Positions 33,666 to 42,792 of a stretch of DNA of 64,000 nt are shown piece by piece. The notes beneath the pieces are model-generated. The model ran no database searches and was not told the origin of the DNA. It was given only the letters and a program-made list of their open reading frames with translations. The stretch is taken from NCBI GenBank assembly GCA_963727045.1, contig CAVSES010000002.1, forward strand, positions 124,001-188,000, in the 5' to 3' direction. Position numbers and translations under genes: made by a program. The first letter of the stretch is position 1, and each line of letters starts with the position of its first letter. The stretch comes from Bog-1198 sp963727045. Lineage in GTDB: Bacteria; Pseudomonadota; Gammaproteobacteria; Steroidobacterales; Steroidobacteraceae.

Positions 33666-34154
33666 TCAAGGGGTCCGCTCCAGCGTTTTACCCCTGGACC
33701 TGACGTGCCAGACGAGGTAGGCAACGATGGCCGTATTGGCGACGAGCACCAGCGCCTTGCCGATGTTCGGCTTGTTCAGAAGCTCCCAAATCTCCAGGGG
33801 AATCAAGGAGGCGGTGATGATCACCGTCAGCCACTCGGCCCATCGCTTTTGCATCCACAAGCCGACGCCTTCGACCGCGAACACGGCCGCGTACGCCAGG
33901 GTCACCATGCGCAGAGCGTGCACCCGCGACGCGCTCAAGCCGCTGAACCATTCAAGCAACTGCGTCACGACCTTGTGCTCCAATCCAAAGGGACGCGCGG
34001 ACGCCCAGGTCACGAGCTTGGCAAAAAGCGATGCGTCGCTCAGACGAATCTCGCCGTAGGCAATGGCCAGAAGCAGCAGCACCTTCAGCATTTTGTAAAG
34101 CGCAATGGTGCGCAGAACATCGATGCGCGGCTTGTGCGCCGGCCGAATTGTCAT
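33666..34154 (-). CDS. DUF2127 family membrane protein
   Basis: 162 residues with about four membrane helices. RTIALYKMLKVLLLLAIAYG opens the protein and VVTQLLEWFSGLSASRVHAL, AVFAVEGVGLWMQKRWAEWL and IPLEIWELLNKPNIGKALVL are the DUF2127 blocks. Function unknown. It starts six bases after the unknown gene at 34161-34550, so it appears to be the last gene of the NitT/TauT-like ABC operon. Confidence 0.88.
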   Translation of the reverse strand: MTIRPAHKPRIDVLRTIALYKMLKVLLLLAIAYGEIRLSDASLFAKLVTWASARPFGLEHKVVTQLLEWFSGLSASRVHALRMVTLAYAAVFAVEGVGLWMQKRWAEWLTVIITASLIPLEIWELLNKPNIGKALVLVANTAIVAYLVWHVRSRGKTLERTP

Positions 34155-34160
34155 GAACGG

Positions 34161-34550
34161 CTAAGCCTGACCCGCCGGCGGTTGGAACTCCAACGTGGCA
34201 TCGAGGAGCGCGGGGATGTCGAAGACCGCCCTCTCATTGTCGATCACGAGAGGAGCGATTCCCGCAGCCGCGACCAGCGCCGCCGGCACTTGAATGCGGT
34301 CGCGCTCGCGAGTGACGGTCCAGGTTTCCAGCCGCTTGTCCTGAAAAGCCAGATTGAGCGCTCCCCACCGCAGAAGAGCGGCGCGGGCCAGAGGCGTGTC
34401 GCCGCCCCAATGACGCTGAGCCAGCGTCATCGCCGAACTGGCGGCGATTTCTCCGTGCGGCAGGGTCATCAGATCCTGGATGTATTTCACCATCTCGTCC
34501 GGCGGGACGTGCAAATTCAAATAAGGCGAGGTCTCGGTCATGGGAAGCAT
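34161..34550 (-). CDS. Hypothetical protein in the ABC transporter operon
   Basis: 129 residues from the ATG at 34550, which lies one base after the ATPase stop codon; a second ATG three codons on (34541) is also possible. No signal peptide or membrane helix. Segments such as AASSAMTLAQRHWGGDTPLARAALLRWG suggest an all-helical N-terminal half, then strands ERDRIQVPAALVAAAGIAPL. I do not recognise the family. Its place between the ATPase and the DUF2127 gene suggests a linked role, perhaps regulatory. Confidence 0.65.
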   Translation of the reverse strand: MLPMTETSPYLNLHVPPDEMVKYIQDLMTLPHGEIAASSAMTLAQRHWGGDTPLARAALLRWGALNLAFQDKRLETWTVTRERDRIQVPAALVAAAGIAPLVIDNERAVFDIPALLDATLEFQPPAGQA

Positions 34551-34551
34551 T

Positions 34552-35853
34552 TTATGTCGGATTCTCCAGGCTGAATACGGCATTATCGTCATCATAGGCG
34601 AACGCCTCGGCATATCGGGCCCAGCTCACCACCGCCCGCAGGGTTTGGTCCGCGGCCTCCTCGCTCATGAAATCCTCCAATTCGTCGACGAAGCGGCTCT
34701 TGCGCGCCGAGTGCGAGGCGCGCTCGTCCAGGACCCTGCGAATATGCGCGGCCAGCGGCACATAGGTCAGCAGATGGCGCGTGAAGATCCGCTTGCGCTC
34801 ATCGACGTCCGCATGGGCGAAAGCGAGGCCATCCTCGGCCAGTTTCAAGTCGCCCCCTTCGAGCTCCGCAAACCGCAGCATCTGCAGCGTTTCCGCGACC
34901 GGGAACAGTTCGTCGATCTCCATCTGCAAATCCGAGGCGATTTTCGGCAGATCGGCCGTGCCGTTGAAGGGTGCGGCGGCGACGGCCTCCATGAGGCCCG
35001 CCAGGAGGTTCGAGGACACTCTCGGCAGCACGGTGCCGATGCCCAACCCCGGGAAACGCTCCTGCCGGGCGCTTGCACCGCCCTGCGGACGAGCGGTCAT
35101 CTCCACATAGATGCGTTCGACGAGCTCGCGAAAACTCGGGTCGAGACGGTTGCGCGGCTGGGGCAGCGACACCTTGATTTCACTCAGGATTCTGCCCGGA
35201 TTGCTGCCGAACACCAGGATGCGGTCGCACATCAGGACCGCTTCCTCGATGTTGTGGGTGACAAGAATGACGCCCTTGATGGGCATCCTGCCTTCCGCCC
35301 ACAAATCCAGGAAATCGGTTCGCAGGGTTTCGGCGGTCAACACATCGAGCGCGGAAAACGGCTCATCCATGAGCAGGATGTTCGGGTGAACCACGAGCGC
35401 CCGGGCGAACCCGACGCGTTGCCGCATGCCGCCCGACAGCTCGCGCGGATAGGCGGACTCGAATCCGTCCAAGCCGATGAGGTCGATCGCCGCGAGGGAA
35501 CGCTTGCGGATATCGGCCCGCGGCATTCGCTGCGCTTCGAGGCCAAGCGCGACGTTTTCGAACACGGTGAGCCACGGAAACAGTGCAAAGCTCTGAAATA
35601 CCATCGCTATGCCCGGCGCCGGGCCGGAAATCGGCTGGCCCATGTAGCGCAGATGTCCGGCGCTCGGCTCGGACAATCCGGCAATCAGACGCAGGAGCGT
35701 CGACTTGCCCGAACCGGACCGCCCGAGCAGCCCCACGATCTGGCCCTCCCGCAACTCGAGATTCATCCCCTCGAGCACCAGAAGCTCCGCGCCGTCGGGC
35801 TTGGGGAACGACTTGCGCACCTCGGTGCATTGCAGTAGCGGAGAATTATTCAT
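34552..35853 (-). CDS. NitT/TauT-type ABC transporter ATP-binding protein with C-terminal AAA-associated domain
   Basis: 433 residues from the ATG at 35853 (a TTG two codons earlier is open). The ATPase domain (about 1-250) has Walker A GLLGRSGSGKSTLL, signature ELSGGMRQRVGFARAL, and Walker B ILLMDEPFSALD; ALVVHPNILLMDEP is the NitT/TauT wording. Residues from about 275 form the AAA-associated C-terminal domain seen in a subgroup of nitrate/sulfonate-type ATPases (LAGLMEAVAAAPFNGTADL, VPLAAHIRRVLDERAS). It pairs with the double permease upstream. The substrate is unknown because no binding protein is encoded here. Confidence 0.92.
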   Translation of the reverse strand: MNNSPLLQCTEVRKSFPKPDGAELLVLEGMNLELREGQIVGLLGRSGSGKSTLLRLIAGLSEPSAGHLRYMGQPISGPAPGIAMVFQSFALFPWLTVFENVALGLEAQRMPRADIRKRSLAAIDLIGLDGFESAYPRELSGGMRQRVGFARALVVHPNILLMDEPFSALDVLTAETLRTDFLDLWAEGRMPIKGVILVTHNIEEAVLMCDRILVFGSNPGRILSEIKVSLPQPRNRLDPSFRELVERIYVEMTARPQGGASARQERFPGLGIGTVLPRVSSNLLAGLMEAVAAAPFNGTADLPKIASDLQMEIDELFPVAETLQMLRFAELEGGDLKLAEDGLAFAHADVDERKRIFTRHLLTYVPLAAHIRRVLDERASHSARKSRFVDELEDFMSEEAADQTLRAVVSWARYAEAFAYDDDNAVFSLENPT

Positions 35854-35871
35854 TGCCAAAACCCAATGAAC

Positions 35872-37587
35872 CTAAGTAAGCCGATATTTGCGCTCGGCGT
35901 AGTAATACAAGGGCCGCCAAAACAGACGATTGATGATGACCACGAACAGGCTCATCGTGCCTATCCCCAATACGATGCGGTGAAAGTCCCCCGCCGAGGT
36001 CGCCAGTGCGATATACGATCCGAGTCCCCGCGCCTGGACTCGAGTATCACCCCAAGTCGCGAGCTCAGCCACGATGGCGGCGTTCCATGAGCCGCCGGAC
36101 GCCGTAATCGCGCCGGTGACATAGAACGGAAGGATCGCAGGCAATGCCACCTTGCGCCACCAAAGCCAGCCCGTGACCCGGAAATTCGCCGCAACGTAGC
36201 GCATCTCCGCCGGTATGGCCGATGCGCCCGCGATGACATTGAACAAAATGTACCACTGGGTGCCCAAGATCATCAGCGGACTCAAGTAGACGTCCGGATT
36301 GAGTTTCCAGGCGACGATGCCGTACACCGCGATGGGAAACAGCAGATTCGCCGGAAATGCGGCCATGAACTGGGCGATGGGTTGGACCATCTGCGCCGCC
36401 CGCGGCCGCATGCCCACCCACACCCCGATGGGTACCCACACGAGGCTCGCCAGCGCTATCAAGATGAACACCCGCAACATGGTGAGCGTCGCGAGTCCGC
36501 ACACCTCGAGCGCCTCCCACAGCGACGTGTTCTTGACCAGCACCGCCACGATGTGCCACAAGCCGAGCACCACGGCTGCGACGATGAGCGACACCCACAG
36601 GAGATCCAGGCTTCTTCGGGGCGCCGGCGTTTCTTGAGCCGGCTTGTCGGTGCGCTTGACCGCACGGCTGGTCCAGAGCACGGCCAGGCGGAACGCCACG
36701 GTCGCGGCCTGGATCAATCGAGAGCGGCGCATCATGGTCAAGGCCCAGGAGTCGGGTACCCGAACGCCGGGCTCCTGCTCCACGCGGAAACGGTCCACCC
36801 ACGCCACCAACGGGCGGAACAGCAATTGGTCATACATCAGGATCACGATCAACATGGTGGCGATCGCCCAGCCGATGGCCACGAGGTTCTTCTGTTCGAT
36901 GGCGAGTGCGATGTAGGAACCGACGCCCGGCAGTGCGACGGTGGTGTGTCCGACGCTGATCGACTCGGAGGCGACGACGAAGAACCATCCGCCCGACATG
37001 GACATCATCATGTTCCAAATGAGCGCCGGCATGCCGAACGGGACCTCCAGCTGCCAGAATCGCATCCATGGCGACAATCGGAACGATTCCGCGGCCTCCA
37101 TGAGTTCGATCGGTATCGTGCGCAGCGACTGATAGAAGCTGAAGGCCATGTTCCATGCCTGGCTGGTGAATATCGCAAAGATGGCGGCGAATTCGGCGCC
37201 GAGCACGCGTCCGGGAGCCAGGGACATGAAGAACACGACTGTAATGGAAATGAAACCCAGGATCGGCACCGACTGCAGAATGTCCAGAATCGGCACGAGC
37301 AGCTTGCCGGCCCGTTCGCTCTTGGCCGCCCAGGTAGCGTATGTCAGAGTGAACACGAGCGAGAGGCCGAGCCCCGCCAGCATGCGAAACGTCGTTCGTG
37401 CCGCGTACTCCGGCAAATGGGACGGATCGAGCGACAGCGGAACCGCCTCGAGCTGCGACAAGGGGGCAAACAGTCCCCGCGACGTCTCGCCCAGAAATGC
37501 GATGAGGCCGATCACGACGATGAATGCCAGCACGTCCCAGCGGGATGCGATGTCGCGCAGAAAGACGAAGGGTTCGAAGCGATCCAT
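35872..37587 (-). CDS. NitT/TauT-type ABC transporter permease, two fused domains
   Basis: 571 residues made of two BPD_transp_1 permease units in tandem (about 60-280 and 335-560), each with roughly six helices. EAA-loop wording occurs in both: IELMEAAESFRLSPWMRFWQ and IPAEMRYVAANFRVTGWLWW. This double form travels with ATPases that carry the AAA-associated domain. Nitrate, sulfonate or bicarbonate are typical substrates of the superfamily; none can be chosen here. It starts the operon and is divergent from the MFS gene 51 bases away. Confidence 0.92.
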   Translation of the reverse strand: MDRFEPFVFLRDIASRWDVLAFIVVIGLIAFLGETSRGLFAPLSQLEAVPLSLDPSHLPEYAARTTFRMLAGLGLSLVFTLTYATWAAKSERAGKLLVPILDILQSVPILGFISITVVFFMSLAPGRVLGAEFAAIFAIFTSQAWNMAFSFYQSLRTIPIELMEAAESFRLSPWMRFWQLEVPFGMPALIWNMMMSMSGGWFFVVASESISVGHTTVALPGVGSYIALAIEQKNLVAIGWAIATMLIVILMYDQLLFRPLVAWVDRFRVEQEPGVRVPDSWALTMMRRSRLIQAATVAFRLAVLWTSRAVKRTDKPAQETPAPRRSLDLLWVSLIVAAVVLGLWHIVAVLVKNTSLWEALEVCGLATLTMLRVFILIALASLVWVPIGVWVGMRPRAAQMVQPIAQFMAAFPANLLFPIAVYGIVAWKLNPDVYLSPLMILGTQWYILFNVIAGASAIPAEMRYVAANFRVTGWLWWRKVALPAILPFYVTGAITASGGSWNAAIVAELATWGDTRVQARGLGSYIALATSAGDFHRIVLGIGTMSLFVVIINRLFWRPLYYYAERKYRLT

Positions 37588-37638
37588 CGTCGCATTCTCT
37601 CAGGACAGACAACGAAGTAGCTAGTAGGGTATGACTCC

Positions 37639-38844
37639 ATGAAAGAGAGTTTTGCCACGCCGGCATCCGCCGAAGCGACGCAAACGCGCTTCAAGGTTTT
37701 GGGCGCCATCAGCTTCTCGCATTTTCTCAACGACATGATGCAATCGCTGATCGTTGCGATCTATCCGCTGCTGAAGGGTGAATTTCACCTGAGCTTCGCT
37801 GAGATCGGCGTGATCACCCTGACCTATCAGGTCTGCGCTTCGGTTTTGCAGCCGATCATCGGCATCTACACCGACAGGCATCCAAAGCCGTATTCGCTCA
37901 GCATAGGAATGGGTTTCACGCTGACCGGCATGATGACCCTGGCTTTTGCGCCGAACTATGCGAGCGTGCTGGCGGCCGCTGCCCTGGTCGGCGCCGGCTC
38001 TTCGATTTTTCATCCGGAATCCTCGCGGATTGCCCGGCTCGCATCGGGCGGCCGCCATGGACTGGCTCAGTCTATCTTCCAGGTGGGCGGCAACGCCGGC
38101 AGTGCGATGGGACCGCTGCTGGCGGCGTGGATCGTCGTTCCGCACGGGCAGACCAGCCTGTCGTGGTTCACGCTTGCAGCACTGCTGGCCATCGCCGTGT
38201 TGGCGCGGGTGGGCACCTGGTACAAGAGCCAGCATCTTCGGAGCTCCGGCGCCAGGCACCGCGCCGTTGCGCCGGGTCCCGTGTCCGCGCCGCGGGTCGC
38301 CTGGTCGATCGGCATCCTGGTGGTGTTGATATTCTCGAAGTACTTCTATATTGCCAGCATCTCGAGCTTCTACAGTTTCTATCTAATCGAGAAGTTCAAG
38401 CTGTCGATGCAGTCGGCTCAGCTGTACCTGTTCGTATTTCTCCTGGCGATGGCGCTCGGCACCCTGTTCGGCGGTCACATCGGCGACCGCATCGGCCGCA
38501 AGCGCGTCATTTGGTTCTCCATCGTCGGCGTCGCTCCCTTCACGATTCTCCTGCCGTTCGTCGACCTCCTGTGGACCGGCATCCTGAGCTTCCTCATCGG
38601 ATTGATACTGTCCTCCGCATTCTCGGCCATCGTCGTATTCGCGCAGGAGCTGATGCCGGGCAAGGTGGGCGCGGTGTCGGGGTTGTTCTTCGGTTTTGCC
38701 TTCGGCATCGGCGGCATCGGCGCCGCCGTGCTCGGGGGGGTGGCCGATCGGCACGGCATCGAGTTCGTGTATCGCATCTGCGCGTATCTGCCGCTTCTCG
38801 GCATGGTGGCGGCATTCCTGCCCAACATCGAGCATGGTCCTTGA
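37639..38844 (+). CDS. MFS transporter, Fsr (fosmidomycin resistance)-like
   Basis: 401 residues, 12 expected helices. The start FKVLGAISFSHFLNDMMQSL with the conserved HFLND block, and YQVCASVLQPIIGIYTDRHP and HPESSRIARLASGGRHG, resemble the Fsr subfamily of exporters. The cytoplasmic loop GGHIGDRIGRKRVIW is the MFS signature. The real substrate is unknown. Its stop overlaps the TTG start of the DedA/rhodanese gene (TTGA) so these genes are coupled. Confidence 0.9.
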   Translation: MKESFATPASAEATQTRFKVLGAISFSHFLNDMMQSLIVAIYPLLKGEFHLSFAEIGVITLTYQVCASVLQPIIGIYTDRHPKPYSLSIGMGFTLTGMMTLAFAPNYASVLAAAALVGAGSSIFHPESSRIARLASGGRHGLAQSIFQVGGNAGSAMGPLLAAWIVVPHGQTSLSWFTLAALLAIAVLARVGTWYKSQHLRSSGARHRAVAPGPVSAPRVAWSIGILVVLIFSKYFYIASISSFYSFYLIEKFKLSMQSAQLYLFVFLLAMALGTLFGGHIGDRIGRKRVIWFSIVGVAPFTILLPFVDLLWTGILSFLIGLILSSAFSAIVVFAQELMPGKVGAVSGLFFGFAFGIGGIGAAVLGGVADRHGIEFVYRICAYLPLLGMVAAFLPNIEHGP

Positions 38845-39779
38845 CGCACTCATTCATCCCGGCCATCGATCATTACGGCCTGATGTTCGTGGTCGTGAAC
38901 GTGCTGCTCGAGCAGATCGGACTGCCGGTGCCCGCGGTCCCAACGCTCATCGTCGCAGGCGCCGTTGCCGCGGACGGACAGCTGCCGCTGGGGGCGCTGT
39001 TTGCCTGGTCGGTGCTTGCCTGCCTCGCCGCCGATTGCGGCTGGTATCTGATCGGCCGGAAGTACGGCATCCGCGTTCTGAAAACCCTGTGCAAGATCTC
39101 CCTGGAGCCCGACTCATGCGTCAGTCAGACGCAAAGCCGCTTCGAACGCTGGGGGATCAACTCGCTCGTCATCGCAAAATTCGTTCCCGGCCTCGCGATC
39201 ATCGCACCGCCGATGGCCGGCGCGATGCGCATCACCTGGCGGCGATTCGTGGCCTTGAGCACCTGCGGCGCGGCTCTCTGGGTGGGGTCGGGTCTCGCCG
39301 CGGGCGTTCTGTTCAGTCATCAGATCGCCCGGCTGCTGGAACATTTGAGCGAGATCGGTGGCATCGCGGCGGCCGGCGCCGCGCTCCTGCTCGCGGTCTA
39401 CATCGCGTACAAGTGGTGGGAGCGTCGCCGCTTCTACAGGGTGCTGCGCATGGCGCGGATCAGCGTCGAAAATCTTTACGAGCTCATCCAGGCCGGTGCA
39501 TCGCCCGTGATCATCGACGTGCGATCGATCACCGCGCGTCATCTGGAGCCGCGCTGGATTCCGGGCGCATTGCATGTTCCCATTGAGGACGTGGCGCATC
39601 GTCTCAAGGAGCTGCCGCGCGACCGGGAAATCGTCTTGTATTGCACGTGCCCGAGCGAGGCCTCCGCGGCCCGCGTCGCCAAACTCCTGATGAATCACGG
39701 ATTCAAGCGGGTCCGGCCGCTGCATGGCGGGCTCGATGCCTGGGTTCAAGCGGGCTACGCCGTGGAGCAGGGCCCGTGA
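38841..39779 (+). CDS. DedA-family membrane protein fused to a rhodanese domain
   Basis: 312 residues from the TTG at 38841 (four-base overlap with the MFS stop). Residues 1-195 are DedA-like (SNARE-associated) with IGLPVPAVPTLIVAGAVAAD, CGWYLIGRKYGIRVL and KFVPGLAIIAPPMAGAMRI. A rhodanese domain follows (about 212-308): VIIDVRSITARHLEPRWIPG and YCTCPSEASAARVAKLLMNHG with the active-site Cys in a CTCPSEAS loop rather than C-R-S-G. DedA proteins are linked with lipid-carrier flipping; the fused rhodanese suggests a sulfur or redox input. The fusion itself is known in other proteobacteria. Confidence 0.87.
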   Translation: MTHSFIPAIDHYGLMFVVVNVLLEQIGLPVPAVPTLIVAGAVAADGQLPLGALFAWSVLACLAADCGWYLIGRKYGIRVLKTLCKISLEPDSCVSQTQSRFERWGINSLVIAKFVPGLAIIAPPMAGAMRITWRRFVALSTCGAALWVGSGLAAGVLFSHQIARLLEHLSEIGGIAAAGAALLLAVYIAYKWWERRRFYRVLRMARISVENLYELIQAGASPVIIDVRSITARHLEPRWIPGALHVPIEDVAHRLKELPRDREIVLYCTCPSEASAARVAKLLMNHGFKRVRPLHGGLDAWVQAGYAVEQGP

Positions 39780-41038
39780 CCCATCATGTGGTCATCGTCG
39801 GCGCCGGCTTCGGCGGCCTCGCCGTCGCGCATGGTCTGGCCGGCGCCGGCGTCAAGATCACCATCATCGATCAGCGCAATCATCATCTCTTCCAGCCACT
39901 GTTGTACCAGGTCGGCACCGCGGTGCTCGCGACCTCGGAAATCGCATGGCCCATCCGGCATTTGGTGCGCAAGCGCAAGGAAATCACGACGCTGCTCGGC
40001 GAGGTCACCGGAGTCGACACCCAGAACCGCGCGGTGCTGCTGGAGGACGGCGGCCGGGAGACTTACGACACACTGGTTCTCGCCACGGGGGCTCGACACG
40101 CCTATTTCGGTCACGACGAGTGGGAACCCTACGCGCCCGGTCTCAAGACCTTGGAAGACGCGACCTCGATCCGGCGGCGAATCTTGTTGTCCTTCGAGCG
40201 GGCCGAGCGCGAATCCGATCCCGAGCGCCGCGCGGCGCTGCTGACCTTCGTGATCGTGGGCGGCGGGCCCACCGGGGTGGAATTGGCCGGCGCGATCGCC
40301 GAGCTGGCGCACCAGAATCTGCCGGCGGAATACCGCCACATCGACACGCGCAAGGCGCGCGTGGTCCTGATCGAAGCCGGCCCGCGCATCCTGCCGAGCT
40401 TCACGGAGGATCTCTCCGCGTACGCAGAGCGATCGCTTGCGCGTCTCGGAGTGGAAATTCAGCTCGGCCAGGCGGTGCGCGACTGCAGCGCAGAAGGCGT
40501 CATCTACGGCGATCGGCCGCTCGCCGCGAAGGTGATTCTGTGGGCGGCGGGCGTGCGCGCCTCCTCCGCCGCCGCCTGGGTGGGGCTTGCCTCCGACAAC
40601 GCGGGACGCGTCCGGGTGGAGCCGGATCTCACCGCACCCGGCCATCCGGAAATCTTCGTGATCGGCGACACCGCGACCATCAATGCCTGGCAGGGCAGGC
40701 CGGTGCCGGGAATCGCGCCGGCGGCGAAGCAACAGGGCATGCATGTCGCCCGCACGATCAGAACACGCCTCGGCGGAGATTCGAAACCGCGGCCTTTCAA
40801 GTACTCCCACTCCGGGAACCTCGCTACCATCGGCAAACGGGCGGCCGTGATCGATTTCGGCCGCGTCAAGGTGCGCGGGTGGATTGCCTGGTGGATTTGG
40901 GGGCTCGCCCACATTTACTTCCTCATCGGCGTGCGCAATCGGCTGGCCGTCGCCTTGAGCTGGCTATGGATATATGTCACAGGCAGCCGAAGCGCCTGCC
41001 TGATCACCCAGGGCGAGCCGCGGCCCAAGGCGACGTGA
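39776..41038 (+). CDS. Type II NADH dehydrogenase (NDH-2)
   Basis: FAD-dependent, non-proton-pumping NADH:quinone oxidoreductase, 420 residues from the GTG at 39776 (overlaps the DedA stop, GTGA). FAD-binding VVIVGAGFGGLAVAHGLAGAG starts at residue 5; the NADH-binding fold is TFVIVGGGPTGVELAGAIAE; EIFVIGDTATINAW and GIAPAAKQQGMHVA bind the flavin. The C-terminal IAWWIWGLAHIYFLIGVRNR is the membrane-anchoring amphipathic part of this family. The longer frame upstream is a shadow of the rhodanese region. It follows DedA and MFS in one overlapping cluster. Confidence 0.92.
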   Translation: MTHHVVIVGAGFGGLAVAHGLAGAGVKITIIDQRNHHLFQPLLYQVGTAVLATSEIAWPIRHLVRKRKEITTLLGEVTGVDTQNRAVLLEDGGRETYDTLVLATGARHAYFGHDEWEPYAPGLKTLEDATSIRRRILLSFERAERESDPERRAALLTFVIVGGGPTGVELAGAIAELAHQNLPAEYRHIDTRKARVVLIEAGPRILPSFTEDLSAYAERSLARLGVEIQLGQAVRDCSAEGVIYGDRPLAAKVILWAAGVRASSAAAWVGLASDNAGRVRVEPDLTAPGHPEIFVIGDTATINAWQGRPVPGIAPAAKQQGMHVARTIRTRLGGDSKPRPFKYSHSGNLATIGKRAAVIDFGRVKVRGWIAWWIWGLAHIYFLIGVRNRLAVALSWLWIYVTGSRSACLITQGEPRPKAT

Positions 41039-41134
41039 CGCTTCCCCCCCGGGGACCTGAAAATGGTGCCGGCGGGATGTCGGCCGGAGACACTGTAGTT
41101 CGTCCTTGACGCATGGAGGACAGGAAACGTTCAA

Positions 41135-41506
41135 ATGCTATATGCAGTTCTTTGCTATCACTCCGAAGACGTCGTGACCTCGTGGTCGGCGGATCAAGAA
41201 CAAGCCGTCATGGGCAAACTCGCCGCGGTGGAGGACAAACTCGCGAAGGCCGGGCGTTTGGGCCCGGTCGCGCGCCTCATGCCGACGACGGCGGCGACGA
41301 CGCTGCGCAAGGACCGTGACCCGCCGCTGGTGATCGATGGTCCGTTCGCGGAAACCAAGGAGCAGCTGCTCGGTTTCCTCATCATCGATTGCGCGGATCT
41401 GGACGATGCGATCGCCACGGCATCGGAGCTGGCGCGCGCCAACCCCGGCGGCGCCTACGAACTCCGGCCCGTGTCGGTGCTGCGGGCCAACCGAAGCTTC
41501 GAATGA
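41135..41506 (+). CDS. YCII/DGPF domain protein
   Basis: 123 residues, single YciI-related (DGPF) domain with ferredoxin-like fold. The name-giving motif is VIDGPFAETKEQLLGF; LYAVLCYHSEDVV begins the domain. Function of this group is not established. The stop overlaps the ATG of the ECF sigma factor gene (ATGA). Together with the DGPF gene on the other side of the sigma factor this is the arrangement known for ECF42-type sigma factors, whose genes co-occur with DGPF proteins. Confidence 0.88.
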   Translation: MLYAVLCYHSEDVVTSWSADQEQAVMGKLAAVEDKLAKAGRLGPVARLMPTTAATTLRKDRDPPLVIDGPFAETKEQLLGFLIIDCADLDDAIATASELARANPGGAYELRPVSVLRANRSFE

Positions 41507-42771
41507 ATGACCCGGCGTGGATCGACGCCGCGCTGACATCCGCCCGCCCGCAGGCGATCGCCGCCCTGCTGCGCTATTTTCGCGACATGGACACGGCTGA
41601 GGAGGCGTATCAGGACGCGTGTCTGCGGGCCCTCACGAATTGGACCCGCAACGGTCCGCCGCGCGATCCGGCGGCATGGCTCATATTGGTGGGCAGAAAC
41701 GCCGCGCTCGACGCCGCCCGCCGTCAACGGCGACAGCAGCCGCTGCCCTCCGACGATGCATTGTCGGATCTCGACGATGCCGAAGAGCAGCTGGTTGATC
41801 GCCTCGACAGCGCCGACTATCGCGACGATCTTCTGCGGCTGCTGTTCGTCTGCTGCCACCCCGATCTTCCGCCGACCCAGCAGATCGCGCTGGCGCTGCG
41901 CATCGTTTCCGGCCTCACCGTCAAGCAGATCGCACGGGCGTTCTTGGTGAGCGAAAGCGCCATGGAACAGAGGATCACACGCGCCAAGGCGCACGTGGCC
42001 AGAACCAATCTGCCCTTCGAGACTCCGGGCGCGGCGGAGCGCGCCGTGCGTCTCGCGGCCGTCGCGACCATGATCTATCTGATTTTCAATGAAGGCTACT
42101 CGGCGACCGGAGATACGGCGGGCCTCAGATTCACTTTGTGCGAGGAAGCCATACGTCTCGCGCGACTGCTGCTGCGGCTGTTTCAGAGCGAACCGGAGAT
42201 CATGGGATTGACTTCATTGATGCTGCTGCAGCATTCGCGCTGCGTCGCGCGATTGGACGCCGACGGACAAGTGATTCTCATGGAGGACCAGGATCGCGCC
42301 TTGTGGAATCGCGGGATGATCGAGGAAGGTCTCGCCCTCATCGACAAGGCCATGCGGCATGCGCGCCCGGGCCCGTATCAGGTACAGGCGGCGATTGCGG
42401 CGCTTCATGCGCGCGCTGCAACTCCGGGGAAGACCGACTGGCCGCAGATCGAGCTCCTGTATGCGACCCTGGAGAGACTGCAGCCCTCCCCGGTCGTGAC
42501 GCTCAATCGCGCCGTCGCCCTCTCGAAGGTGCAGGGTCCGGCCGCGGCGCTCGCCCTCATCGAGCCGCTCGCCGGCAAGCTGTCGGGCTATTTCTATTTT
42601 CACGGGGTCAAGGGTGCGCTGCTCAAAGACCTCGGCCGGCTCGAGGAGGCCCGCGACACCTACAATCGGGCGATTGCGCTCGCCAATTCGCCGGCCGAGG
42701 CTGCGCATATTCGGCTGCAATTGGACCGATTGATGTCGGGTGGCGCCCCTGCGCAGCGTCCTTGTGGGTAG
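41503..42771 (+). CDS. ECF sigma factor with C-terminal TPR-like extension (ECF42-like)
   Basis: 422 residues from the ATG at 41503. Sigma-2 is at about 20-90 (MDTAEEAYQDACLRALTNWT, AWLILVGRNAALDAARRQRR), sigma-4 at about 110-170 (LALRIVSGLTVKQIARAFLV, ESAMEQRITRAKAHV). A long C-terminal extension (about 180-420) with helical repeats contains YLIFNEGYSATGD and LDKAMRHARPGPYQVQAAIA. The extension and neighbour genes fit ECF42, in which the C-terminal part, not an anti-sigma factor, controls activity. No anti-sigma gene is present here, in agreement. Confidence 0.9.
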   Translation: MNDPAWIDAALTSARPQAIAALLRYFRDMDTAEEAYQDACLRALTNWTRNGPPRDPAAWLILVGRNAALDAARRQRRQQPLPSDDALSDLDDAEEQLVDRLDSADYRDDLLRLLFVCCHPDLPPTQQIALALRIVSGLTVKQIARAFLVSESAMEQRITRAKAHVARTNLPFETPGAAERAVRLAAVATMIYLIFNEGYSATGDTAGLRFTLCEEAIRLARLLLRLFQSEPEIMGLTSLMLLQHSRCVARLDADGQVILMEDQDRALWNRGMIEEGLALIDKAMRHARPGPYQVQAAIAALHARAATPGKTDWPQIELLYATLERLQPSPVVTLNRAVALSKVQGPAAALALIEPLAGKLSGYFYFHGVKGALLKDLGRLEEARDTYNRAIALANSPAEAAHIRLQLDRLMSGGAPAQRPCG

Positions 42772-42792
42772 GCAACGAACACGGAGAACGAC

